NCBI GenBank assembly: GCA_029747585.1
Contig: JAPEVF010000087.1
Location: 1-64,000, forward strand
DNA: 64,000 bases
DNA from: Pleurotus djamor
Taxonomy: Eukaryota; Basidiomycota; Agaricomycetes; Agaricales; Pleurotaceae
Direction of reading: 5' to 3'
Shown here piece by piece: positions 46,308 through 56,707 of this stretch (the stretch's first letter is position 1; each line of letters starts with the position of its first letter). A program made the position numbers and the translations under genes. The notes beneath the pieces were generated by a model. It saw only the letters and a list, made by a program, of their open reading frames with translations. It searched no databases and had not been told where the DNA came from.

Positions 46308-48655
46308 ATGCACAGACGTCGCTACACACCGAGTCGCCCTGCCATACCTCGATTCTTCGGAGAGAGTCCGACGCAACACCACCCGTACGGACTCCGCGAA
46401 CCCGTCGACTCATCTACCAGTTTCTTGAGTGGCTTGAGCACCAGCTTCATGCAGATGTTCGGCCTATCTTCGCTTGTGGCTGCAACAGGCCTCGGTGGAA
46501 ATTCTCAGCTCACAGATTCCTGGAAAGTCCTCATTTTGGGAGGGTTGATCGAAACTGGGAGGCGACTCTTTAGCTGGGTGTTCGAGAGGTTCAGTTTGAG
46601 TAGGTTTTTCTTCGTTTTTACTATCAGTGACTTATATATGTATCTGACATCCGCTTTCTCGTTCCCTAGAGTATTCCATGACGGCGCGTTTTGCTGAGGG
46701 CGACCCAGCCTATGAATGGATAATTTTGTTCCTTGTAAGTTGCGCAGTTCCATCTCCTCTTTTCGTCGCCACATTACAACCGCGGATAATCTTGCGTTCT
46801 CAGACGGAAAAGAAAGTTTGGCACCGTTCAAGAAATTTTTGGGTCGACTCGAAAACCTCTGCTCGAAAGTGGGGCATTGCGCCCGGTGGAGAAAAGGACG
46901 CCAATTCCAAGGACGACTCGACCGACTATGTGCCCATATACGAGATCCCCCAGCTCTTCAGGTGGAAGGGATATTGGCTGGAAATTCACAAGGAAGTAGG
47001 CCGACCTAGACAACACAGAGCTGATATACCTGAAGCCGCTTCATTGCATTTGACGTGAGTATTGTTCAGGTTCAGGTTGATTCGTCTTTCTGGCTGACCT
47101 TCCTTCTTTCTAGCATCTATTCCTATGATATGTCTGTCCTCAAGTCGCTTATCGACGAAGCTCGGCAACGCTACATCGAAGTTAGTAAACCGAACGTTAT
47201 AATTCATTCCTCCGATTCCATTGTAAGTGCGCCTTAAACATTCAACCTCGCTCGCTCACAATCGGGAATATGATGCAGCGAAGCGGAGGTCCCTTCACTT
47301 GGAACAAAGCGAAGAGCAAAGTTCGAAGGCCTTTGTCGTCTGTTATCCTGCCACAGGGAGAACTTCAATCCCTCCTCTCTGATGCTCAGGATTTCTTGAA
47401 TTCAGATGATTGGTATGTCGAAGCTGGAATACCCTATCGAAGGGGTTATCTTCTTTATGGCCCTCCTGGGACAGGGAAAAGTGAGTAGCTTTCATGGTGG
47501 TAATCGAGACGCGTTCTGACTTACATACAGGTTCTACTATCTATGCCTTGGTATGAATAAATTCTCCTTCTCTCTGATATCCGCGGGTATTGACCCGCCT
47601 ACAGGCTGGCGAACTAGGACTAGAAATCTACACAATATCTTTGGCGACTGACTTGTGAGCAACCTTAATCGTCTTAATCTTTTTGTCGACCCTCGGTAAC
47701 AAACATTCATCTCCAGCGTCGACGACTTGACGCTGCAAGATGCTGTTGCCTCGGTCCCAAAGCGCAGCATCCTCCTCATCGAAGACATCGACTGTGCTTT
47801 CCCATCCCGAGAAGAAGAAGAAGAGGAGGAGTTGAGACAAAGTCGCGACCCATTCTGCGCGCCACCCNTCGCCTTGGGGGGGCCCAATGCGGCGCGGCTC
47901 GGCTGTTACCATGTCCGGTCTCTTGAACATCCTCGATGGCGTCGATAGTGAAGAGGGGAAATTCTTCATCGCCACGGTATGTGATCTTCCCTGCGCCTGA
48001 ATCTAGACGGTTGTCTAACTGCCTTGGTCAGACGAACTACGTAGACAGACTTGACCCAGCCCTCATCCGCCCAGGACGAATCGACAAGAAAATTCGATAC
48101 CGTCTCGCCGATGCCCAACAAATCCGTGCTCTATTCCTTCGCTTCTTCCCAGAATCCCGTTTCGGAGGAAGCTCCGAGAAACCCTTGGATATCTCCACAC
48201 TCGTCGAGGAGTTTTGCGCTGGTATCCCACCTGAAGAGTTCTCCGTTGCGGAACTTCAAGGATATTTGCTGTCGCGAAGACACTCTCCCCTTGATGCCGT
48301 CGCTGATATTCAAGGTTGGGTAGCGAACGAACGGCAAGAACGAGAGGATAAGGAAAAGAGAGAAGCCGAGAGAAAGGCCAAGCTTAGAGCTGCGAAGGAT
48401 AGGGCGAACGGCGTGCCAGGCGTGGGAGGTCCTAGTCATTTTGGTGGACCGATATCACGATATACACCCTTACCGCCGAAGGTCCCGGGATCCATACCTA
48501 CACCCCCACAAGAACTTGCGGGTGTTCAACCCGAGCCGCTTCCTCGAACAAGGCCGACCCCCTCTCTTCCCTCCTTGATCGTCCCTAAAGTTGCCAATGC
48601 TGTCGCCGATCATCTCCAGGACCGGCTCAGTCTAGGGAGTCCGAGCTGGGACTAG
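46308..48655 (+). CDS. BCS1-like AAA ATPase A (right copy, normal stop)
   Basis: Exons 46308-46599, 46670-46734, 46804-47054, 47114-47222, 47279-47480, 47531-47550, 47605-47654, 47717-47976 and 48032-48655 give about 623 residues, counting the N at 47868 as an extra base. Exons 6 and 7 (20 and 50 nt) match those of ATPase B exactly in length, so the two genes come from one tandem duplication. The stop TAG at 48653-48655 is present; it is the 11-bp segment around it that the left copy lacks. A three-residue Ser-Thr insertion of the left copy (exon 1) is absent here. Confidence 0.88.
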
Positions 48656-48922
48656 CGACGCTGAAGTGGTTAGCATTCACAGAGTTCCCTCTACCCCTCG
48701 GTTTTTCTAACACGGTACCAAGTTCGAATTTACAATGTAGCTACTACATCCAATGTGTGGAACCCAATTTCTTGTTTGATTACTTGTCCATAGAAGTCCG
48801 CATAGTATTGTACATAGAGTCCAAGTCGCGCATACGCAAATACACGAGTTATTTTCTTGCTATATGGACTGACATGAGGATCCATACCTTCGAGCGGAGG
48901 GACACAGCGAAGTGGCCTACCT

Positions 48923-49345
48923 TTAAAGCCCACAAACCGACGCGGCGACTTGTTTCGCTGTCACGTCTATCCGGCCGAGGAAAATGGCTTGGCCATTCGT
49001 CAAGTTGTTCATCGCGGTAAGGGCAATGTTAAACCCAGCGGCGGCATGATCAATAGCAAGGACATTAATAGTCCTTCCTTGATATGTGAGAGCCCAACAG
49101 GTTCCACATTGAGGGGAGTTCCATCCTCCCACAGCGGCAGCACCACCGATGAAAGGGAACTTGGGGAGTTTACCGAACGTGGTAATTCCGGTACGGGTGA
49201 TCAGACCGTTCGGGCCATCAGAGCACGCAACGGTGGTAAGAGAGCCGCTCTTATTATCGTAGGTTTGGTCGTACGAAAGGGTTACGGCCGAGGCAAGAGG
49301 GGCGAGAGCGATGATGATGGGAGTGAAGATGGTGGAGAATTTCAT
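48923..49345 (-). CDS. Cerato-platanin family protein 2 (right copy)
   Basis: This protein has 140 residues and no intron. All four cysteines and the blocks LPKFPFIGGAAAV, QCGTCWALTYQG and NVLAIDHAAAGFNIA are as in the left copy. Gly replaces Thr before WNSPQC, and Phe replaces Ser after QAI. Here the neighbouring ATPase A ends before it, so there is no antisense overlap of coding regions. Confidence 0.93.
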   Translation of the reverse strand: MKFSTIFTPIIIALAPLASAVTLSYDQTYDNKSGSLTTVACSDGPNGLITRTGITTFGKLPKFPFIGGAAAVGGWNSPQCGTCWALTYQGRTINVLAIDHAAAGFNIALTAMNNLTNGQAIFLGRIDVTAKQVAASVCGL

Positions 49346-50077
49346 TGTCGGAAGAGGTGGTAGGACGCTTTACTTTGTTCTGTGCAGTAGATTGAGCGAA
49401 CGCTCGCCTTAAATACCGTTTTCATAGAAGACGAGGAAAGACCTCGGTCGCCTGAATGTCATATGCGATGGCGATGGATGACCGTTTAGACGTCCTAAGG
49501 CCGCCTATGTAGTTCCGATGACCAAAGAGTTGGTAGTAGGTCTGCACCAGGCGAATCCAGTTCAAAGTCAATCAAGAAGGGAGACGGAAGTAAATCACCG
49601 TCCAAGAGAGTCTAAGGTCGGTAGTCACATAGTGCGTCGGGTCATGCGCCAGTAGTCCGAGTGGGGACAAGGCGGCTCGGGTGGTCATGTTGCGCATTAC
49701 GTATGGACACTTTGGTCCGACGTCTCGAGAACCTGTGAGCATGCGCCTTGAGCAGTCCTAGATCAGTAGTGAGTTGAGTGAGGAGAAGCTGAGAAATTCG
49801 AGAAGGGTCAACGTCGATCCAGATGGCACGCGGACTTTATTAAAGTGATGTTCCCACTGCAGCAATATTCAGGTGGAGTCCCACTTCCCTGACCCAAGTT
49901 GGAGAATCATTGTTGAGTCGGCTGTCACAATATTCAGGATGGACCTTGCGCTTGAACGCTTGTAGATTCATAATAGAACTATCTTCGCGCCGAATGACGC
50001 CATCTTGACCGTTTCTCAGCTGGCCAAGAAAGGGTATACTTGAGAGCAGCGGTAGTTCTCATGGTCATCATCACAAT
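49346..50077. other. Intergenic (right mirror of 6648-7379)
   Basis: This is the divergent promoter region between cerato-platanin 2 and the glyoxalase-like gene. The TATTTAA element on the minus strand serves the former. No gene is seen. Confidence 0.5.
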
Positions 50078-51152
50078 ATGTCTCCTCCCACCAACACGAT
50101 TGATCATATCGTCCATCTAACGCCACCGGGTTCTCTGAATGAATCAGTTGCCCACTTTGAGCAGTTGGGCTTTAGGTATGGATATCATCATCATGCATCC
50201 TATATATCAAAGCCAAATATATTGATCAACCCAGGGTAATACAAGGAGGGACACATGCAGATGGACTCACCAGTAACGCGTTGGTGGTAAGTTGGGTATC
50301 ATTGAGTAAAAAAAACGGCGAGACGTATCTCCAAACTTCCCAGATCTTCGAGGATGGATTCTACCTCGAACTCATCAACTTCGTCAAGCCTGCGTCAGAG
50401 TACCCTCCCGGTACCCCAGAGCGCCAGCGACGCGATTCCCATCCATGGGCTGAGGCCTCCAAGCAACCAGGTTGGGTAGATTACGCATTTCTTGGCACTG
50501 GCGATGCCAAAGAAGAGGCAAATACGATTTCCAAGATCATCAACGGTCGTAGCAAGCTTGATGGAAGCGACGTCGAGTATTTGCCAGAGGTGGCCGGTGG
50601 CCGGGTGACACCACAAGGTAAAACTTTGAAGTGGCTGATCACTGGTGCAGCGGCCAAACATGGTCGAGGTGTGTTACCCTTCTTCTGTGGCGATGTCACA
50701 CCGAGAGAATGGCGGGTACGTCGTTGGTGATCCACCCACAAACCACAAACACGTAGTAAGCCATGTGGTCCATTGACAACACCCGGTTACAGGTTCCCAT
50801 AACACAAGACCACTACAACCATCCGTCCACAGCAAAAGGAATCGCACATATCATGTTGCTGTCGTCTTCTCCGGATGATGTGGATCAACTTGCTCGTCAA
50901 TTTACAACGATCATCGGTTTGCCTCCTCAGAAAAATGGAGACGAGCTATTTTGGTCGTTGGAAACCATCACAACTTTACATCCGACGAAACTGCGTCTCC
51001 GCGTGGAGAGTTCGGAAGAGGAACAAGGGAGTCGCGTTTCGGGAGTGTTGGCGAGGATACATGAGGTTGGATTTTGGGTTGAACGAGGGAAAGGAAAAGG
51101 TCCAGCTCTGTCGCCGTATGGTCGATTGGTGTGGGTGGAACTCGAAGAATAA
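50078..51152 (+). CDS. Glyoxalase-like domain protein (right copy)
   Basis: Exons 50078-50175, 50235-50286, 50344-50715 and 50793-51152 give 293 residues. The 57-nt second intron (50287-50343) has a multiple-of-three length and no stop, so retaining it would add 19 residues without shifting the frame. A canonical GTAAGT and TTCCCAG favour splicing. The protein is as in the left copy, with scattered substitutions such as TIIGLPPQKN versus TIIGSPPQKN. Confidence 0.82.
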
Positions 51153-51408
51153 TTTTAGGCGCCCTCCTTTTCTCCTGTCCGTCCATAGGAGTTAACTCTG
51201 ACCATCGAGTTGGGACCTTGGCGGGTGGTCGAAAGCAAAGTTATTGTAGTTTATTCACTGCTACGGCGTGCTGAGGCCAATGGTCTATATGAGCCACATA
51301 CGAGTGTAGTAGCCATTCACTGGGACGTATAAAGAGGGCTCCTCAAACTGTCGGCCCTCGCTCCATCACCTTCTCATTATCGACATTCAAACGACTACTC
51401 CCAGTCCA

Positions 51409-51645
51409 ATGGCCTTCCCAGAACTCAGTACCCATCTTCAAGGATACCCGCCGAGCTGGTTCACCAACTGCCTGAACTCGGAGGACTTAAATTTTGACCC
51501 TGTTTGGACGCGACCGCAGAAATATGGGGACAAGGACCGGAGCGAATGTGCTCAGAGTGGACTTCAAGGTCACGAAACCGGCACATTAGCATACTCAAGT
51601 GACGAAACAAAAACGATTGGGATTCAGTTCAAGTATACAGGATGA
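51409..51645 (+). CDS. Small hypothetical protein, full length (right copy)
   Basis: Seventy-eight codons start MAFPELSTHLQGYPP and end QFKYTG. A TATAAAG element lies about 80 bp upstream. Apart from the nonsense difference in the left arm and one Asn/Ser change, the two proteins agree. No domain or signal peptide is recognised. Confidence 0.45.
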   Translation: MAFPELSTHLQGYPPSWFTNCLNSEDLNFDPVWTRPQKYGDKDRSECAQSGLQGHETGTLAYSSDETKTIGIQFKYTG

Positions 51646-51791
51646 TAGGCTATGTATAAGTTGTCCATGTCCGTGTCCGTGTAAAACATGATGTCACGTT
51701 AAAATTCATTGTGCATGTCTGCAAGGAAATGTCAGCACAAGGAAGTAACTGAGACGCAGAGGCTTACCATATGTTATCATCTGAACATCGA

Positions 51792-52208
51792 TTAAAGCCC
51801 ACAAACTGAGCTGGCGACCTTAGTCGCAACAGCATCGACGCGTCCCAAGAAGACGGCTTGGTTGTCCGTCAATACATTCATAGCATCGAGGGCGATGTTG
51901 AATCCATTGTCCGTGTGATCAACGGCAAGGACATTGATGGTCTTGCCGTTATAAGTGAGAGACCAACAAGTCCCACACTGATCGGAGCCCCAGCCAGACA
52001 CAGCAGCAGCTCCCCCGATGAAGGGGAACTTGGGGAGTCCACCGAATGTCTGCGCCTTGGAGAGCAACCCATGGGGTCCGTCTGAACAGGCGACCGAGGT
52101 CAATGAGCCGTTAGGGTCGTCGTAGATTTCGTCAAATGAGACGGTGACGGCGCTTGCGAGGGGAGCAAGGAGGAGGGCGGCAGAGAAGAAGAGAGCGAAG
52201 AACTTCAT
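51792..52208 (-). CDS. Cerato-platanin family protein 1 (right copy)
   Basis: The protein has 138 residues. CGTCWSL replaces CGTCWAL, and the signal peptide reads LFFSAALLLAPLASA. The other family features, the four cysteines and the probable 3' UTR intron (minus strand, about 51718-51768) are as in the left copy. It is the fourth cerato-platanin gene in the window. Confidence 0.93.
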   Translation of the reverse strand: MKFFALFFSAALLLAPLASAVTVSFDEIYDDPNGSLTSVACSDGPHGLLSKAQTFGGLPKFPFIGGAAAVSGWGSDQCGTCWSLTYNGKTINVLAVDHTDNGFNIALDAMNVLTDNQAVFLGRVDAVATKVASSVCGL

Positions 52209-53187
52209 GATGAGTTGGTTGATTGGATTGGCTTGTGTTGAGTAAACCGCTGAAGTTGTAAGCAGAACTGCTTGGGATGTTTACCACTATCCCAGTCGCC
52301 TTTTATGCGACACGACCAGCATCTGAATAGAGCGCCGTGTAGGCCAGCGAAGACCGTTCATAGCACTTGCTAGATCCTACAGGCAAGTTGGCGAGCAAGT
52401 GAATAGGAGAAGCACGTCGGGTAGGCCAGTCACAGAAGTCATTTCCGCGTTTCAGACAGTCCGGCATAGGCTTGTGACCGCCTAATACGGTGAACGGTGC
52501 CCGTAGTACAGCAAAAGAGAGATGAATTATTCATAAAGATGTGGAGCCAGCGTTAAGCGAGGTGGCCGACGCCTATGATTGCGATGCATGGGTTTTCCGT
52601 TTTCGCGAGTTGGAANGGCCATAGGGGGCTGGACTCTCCGCCCCTGATTGAGAACCTACCCCAGAATCCAAAGTCAGCGTCACAAAGGCTTGCCAGCAAA
52701 CATCCAAGATCATCGCGTAGGGTCGGTACTTCCGGGACGAGGCCAGCATCTTTTCAAGAAGATATGTGAGAATCGCTATTGAACGTTCAACATTGAATAC
52801 GAGTACACGAGTCTCTCAACCTGAAACGAGATTCACCTTCTCGAGCTTGAGCTTAATAGGCGACGGTGTCCACACGAAGATCGTCGGTGTAAGACAGCGT
52901 CCTCTGGTCAAGCTCTGGTGATATGTACTTTTGTAGACCAAATTGAGCGGGTCTTACGATGCGGCACCGGGTGACCGCGACGACGATCCCGAGTCCCTTT
53001 GGCAACGTCATGGATGCTCCTGACTGGCCTCCTGACGCGGTGGAGAGGACTCAGACGAGGCTGACATCCACGTCTCGAGCCTTCAACCTTGCTTTCGTCC
53101 TCCCCCTCATATATAGCTAAGAAAGACACCCAAGGGCTGGTCCCATAATCGCCCCATCTCCCCAACCACACAATCCTAGCATCCACG
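52209..53187. other. Intergenic (right mirror of 3540-4512)
   Basis: This contains divergent promoters. The TATA box for cerato-platanin 1 is changed here (TTTTATGCGAC on the plus strand, so CATAAAA on the minus), unlike TATAAAA in the left arm. That may weaken this copy. There is one N at 52616. No gene is seen. Confidence 0.5.
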
Positions 53188-53640
53188 ATGAAAGTCACTC
53201 ATTTGGCACGACAGGAGGAGAGGGACACACTTGCCATTTTAGGAGTTGCTTCTCCGTCACACAACCTACATGGTACTGACATCGCTCTGATATGTGAGTC
53301 TCCGCATATTCGCCGTGGTATTGTCGCTGAACCTTGGTGTTGTTTGTCTTTTGTTCAGGTGTCTTCGCCGTTCTCCTGTGCTTCACCTTCTCGTACCTCG
53401 TGTTCTGGAAGGATCCGAAGACCCACAGGAGGTCCCGTGTGTTCCACTACTTCCAAGATATCTTTGCACCCCGGAGAAGCAACCTCAGCACCACTCGCCC
53501 AACAAGGTCTAGTGGATATTGGAGGAAGGACGCCGAATCCACACTGGGGTCAGGTGAGCCATCCTTTTCTAGNAAAAACCTTNGCATATTTCGTTGACGT
53601 CCATGCGTCCTTCATCAAGATGCTCATCTATCTGATATAA
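53188..53640 (+). CDS. Small single-pass membrane protein, unknown function (right copy)
   Basis: Exons 53188-53293 and 53359-53640 give 128 residues, if one of the two Ns (53573, 53583) is an extra base. The helix ALICVFAVLLCFTFSYLVFW is unchanged. Ile/Val and Asn/Asp-type changes occur in flanking parts. The upstream TATATA element is at about 53109. Confidence 0.5.
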   Translation: MKVTHLARQEERDTLAILGVASPSHNLHGTDIALICESPHIRRGIVAEPWCCLSFVQVSSPFSCASPSRTSCSGRIRRPTGGPVCSTTSKISLHPGEATSAPLAQQGLVDIGGRTPNPHWGQVSHPFLXKTXAYFVDVHASFIKMLIYLI

Positions 53641-54904
53641 GTGACGTTGAGAAGAAAGCACTCGAGTGGCGACAATCGACTTACAAACCTAATCTCAAAG
53701 ATGGAAGGTGGCATCGGCTGATGAAGTGGCCCTCTCGGAGAGCAGCCTCGGAAGCGAAAACCATTATCCTGCCGATAGCAGACAATAGAGGAGCCAGCGC
53801 CCTTAATGTTTCGCCCTCGAAGAAGTCACAGTCGCCAACTCCAATCCAACCCCTTCCCCCTGTATACTTTCGGTCATGAGGCGTCGTGGGGAGGAAGAAC
53901 AAGGCACTGGGGCATGTCGGTTTAGGGAATGGGTTATTTATAGATCGTCGCGTGAAGAACGTTCGTTGTTGTTGTTCCCATGCCATCGCCGCTTTTGCGA
54001 TGACCGGGCGTCAGCGTTTGCGCAGGGGGGTGCACACTCGCCCATTATTAGAGATCATGTTCCCGCGTTGTTTGTGAACGGCTTGTTATTGTGCACGAAC
54101 TGAAAATCATTTTTCATCATACTCTGCGGGGATCCATCAACATTCTCCGTGCCAGAATAGNAAAGTGAAAAAAAAACTTCCCGCACGCACATCAAGGTTG
54201 ACAGAGTGCGGTTGGGTGACACGGAAAGATCAATGGAGGTAGACAGTCGGTTTACCCAATCAGTTCTGGTGTCCACACCGCACATGCTCCGTTCTCATGG
54301 CTGCAGATAGATGAAGGCAGAGCCGCGCCAAGTCGAAATGATAACATCAATTGAAAGAAGGCTGGTTCAGCGTTGAACGCGAGCAAGACGTAAATCAACA
54401 GGTCGTCGTGGTTCCATTTACATTCCATGTGGAAACCATGCTCTGGAGGCAAATTAAGGGGTAGAGGTTGTGATGAAGACAGTGAGAAGCGTCTAAGGCG
54501 TCTTCTTGCCTATCGTCCGTCCATGACAGTATAGGCAATTGAGCACTGTGCTCAAGAGCGATTGCGTCGGAAAGGAGCGATGCGACGCTTCCATGGGGTG
54601 GCTGACTGGCAGAATCGGATTGATGGGAAGGAAATGGACTTTCTACCTCAACGTCAGAGAATAGCTGTGAGAAGGCGATGGATGATCTCAGCGAGCTATT
54701 TCCAGGTCCCAACATTGCCATGGACTCTCAATCTGCGCATAGGGAAAAATTCTCATGAAGCTCCGATTGGATGGTAAAACGGAGGGGGAGCCCAAATCGA
54801 TGGTAGCTCGGCCTAGGTCCCGAGGAACATTTGTGAGAGCATAAATAGGTTCGCAGAGGGAAACGTACCACGCTTTCCTCCCCTCCCCCCGTTTACCTCA
54901 CACC
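53641..54904. other. Intergenic (right mirror of 1824-3087)
   Basis: The micro-exon gene promoter lies at the right end (CATAAATA at about 54838). There is one N at 54161. No convincing gene is present. Confidence 0.5.
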
Positions 54905-55683
54905 ATGAAGTTCACTCTCATCTTCGCGAGCCTGGCATTCGCATCGATAACTCTAGCTGCCCCAGTGGTGAGTCGGCAGACATTTGAAGATAGCTGGGTC
55001 CTGACCGTACCGTCATAACAGGAACCGAGATTCCCGGTATGCATGCCATACTAGTTTTGTCGACAGGCGTATTGATCGAGGTCTCTTATCTGGCTAGTCT
55101 GAGAGACGCGAGGCGCTCTCAGGAGTGGTGAGTACACCTAGTGACCCTGACCGAGACGCAATTGAATATTGACGACGAATATTGCAGGCAGCCGACTGGA
55201 GGCGTGAGCCCATGTCCGGTGTTGTACGCCCATCTCCATGAAACGTGGTGCACTTGCTCATCGACATCTGTCAATAGGCTGCTGACTGGAGACGGGAGCA
55301 AGATACGTCAGATCTTGTAAGTTGGCCATCATCTGATGGAATGCCCCATACAATACTGATTAACCAACTTTGACTAGACCAAGCGCGAAGCTATGTCCGG
55401 AGTGGTCGGTTTCCCATAATCATCATCATCATGGGAGTTGACGACTGATGGGTTGTTCTTCGGTATAGGCTGCGGACTGGAGGCGTGAAGCTTTGACTGG
55501 CGTGGTGCGTTGACCTTCCACAGCCCGTATGGAGCGGTCCAGCTGAGTTAAGTGTTATCAGACTGCCGATTGGAGACGGGAAGCTCTTTCAGGCGTGGTT
55601 AGTAGATGGCTTTTAAAGTTAACTCCGCAGCGAGCTTACCTGGTTCCTCGTCGCAGGCCGCCGATTGGAGGCGTGAAGAATGA
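54905..55683 (+). CDS. Micro-exon secreted repeat peptide precursor (right copy)
   Basis: Exons 54905-54967, 55022-55036, 55098-55127, 55188-55223, 55278-55316, 55378-55404, 55469-55504, 55562-55597 and 55657-55683 are all phase 0, for 102 residues. In order they encode the signal peptide, EPRFP, SERREALSGV, AADWRREPMSGV, AADWRREQDTSDL, TKREAMSGV, AADWRREALTGV, TADWRREALSGV and AADWRREE. Introns are about 54-64 nt, so introns exceed exons in length. The donor after TKREAMSGV (GTCGGT) is weak and could be used less. Each repeat straddles two exons with respect to the presumed mature peptide: the C-terminal half of one exon plus the N-terminal ADW of the next. Confidence 0.78.
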
Positions 55684-56707
55684 ACGCCCCACGACCCGAC
55701 CGCAAAAGCACATTCATCCATCGATACTAGCCTGTGGCCATGCAGCCCAGGCGAAGCACACTGCAACTCTCCTTGATTTGGACTTTAGTACTCGAATAGT
55801 TGGCATGCTAGTTATGCTTTTCTTACCGTCATTCCTTTTGGGCACAAGATTCTCTTTGCTTTATCCTTATGTTTCTTCTTTGTACTGCGTTCAATGTAGT
55901 CAGTGTCGTTCCTTCGTTCAATCAATCGCAATTTCCCGACTACGACTGCGCACTATTCCAGAGGAAAATTTCTCGCCTGGGGTGAGATCCAACGCTAATC
56001 GGGTCCAAACAATCCCGAACAGTCCCACAACGGTGGACGCCAAAGCGGATATCAGTGGCTGCAGTGTGCCACTGTGAGATTCTAGTCAGTTGGGCAGGCA
56101 CCTAAAACGGGAGTCGTACCTTGTCCACGGAAATAAGCCGCGTTGGCTTTAGAAATCGCCGGCGGACTGTAAAGTCCTGTCCTATCCATACCGCATGGGC
56201 CATTCCAAATGACCGACAAAGTCGCATAACGTAAGAGTGACGCGGTTTACTGCAAGTTCGAGATGCTCCAAACTTTATGGATTGGTCCTTTTTCCAAGGT
56301 TATGGTCGAGGTCAAGGGCTTTAGCTCCATCAGCTTCGCATTTCCCTTGAGTACCTGCGTTAATTGTCATCGTGGGATGCTAGCAAGAGAGACTGAGGTA
56401 CCTCTCCCGTGCCCCCTTCTGCCGAGGTGGCGAGGATCTGTCCGGGATTCGGGAGAGTCATGTTTAGCACGACATTATCGCAAAGTTAAGCCCTAGGGCG
56501 TCGGGACGATTTTGCAAACGATGCTTCCATCGACAGCCACAATGTTTTACGTCATAGATGAACGGCCTATGTCGCGTAGATGATATCTACGGAGCACGAG
56601 ATAATCAGTGTATCTTTGGAAAGCTTCAACGCACCAGTCATGAGGCATTCGGAATGTCGAGCTATAAATAAGTATCATTGAAGTGAAGGGCTCTACATGG
56701 AAGCTAC
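55684..56707. other. Convergent intergenic (right mirror of 20-1044)
   Basis: This lies between the 3' ends of the peptide precursor (plus) and the S10 carboxypeptidase (minus). No gene or RNA is recognised. Frames such as 55595-56077 are extended by read-through of the last peptide exon region and are not supported. Confidence 0.5.
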
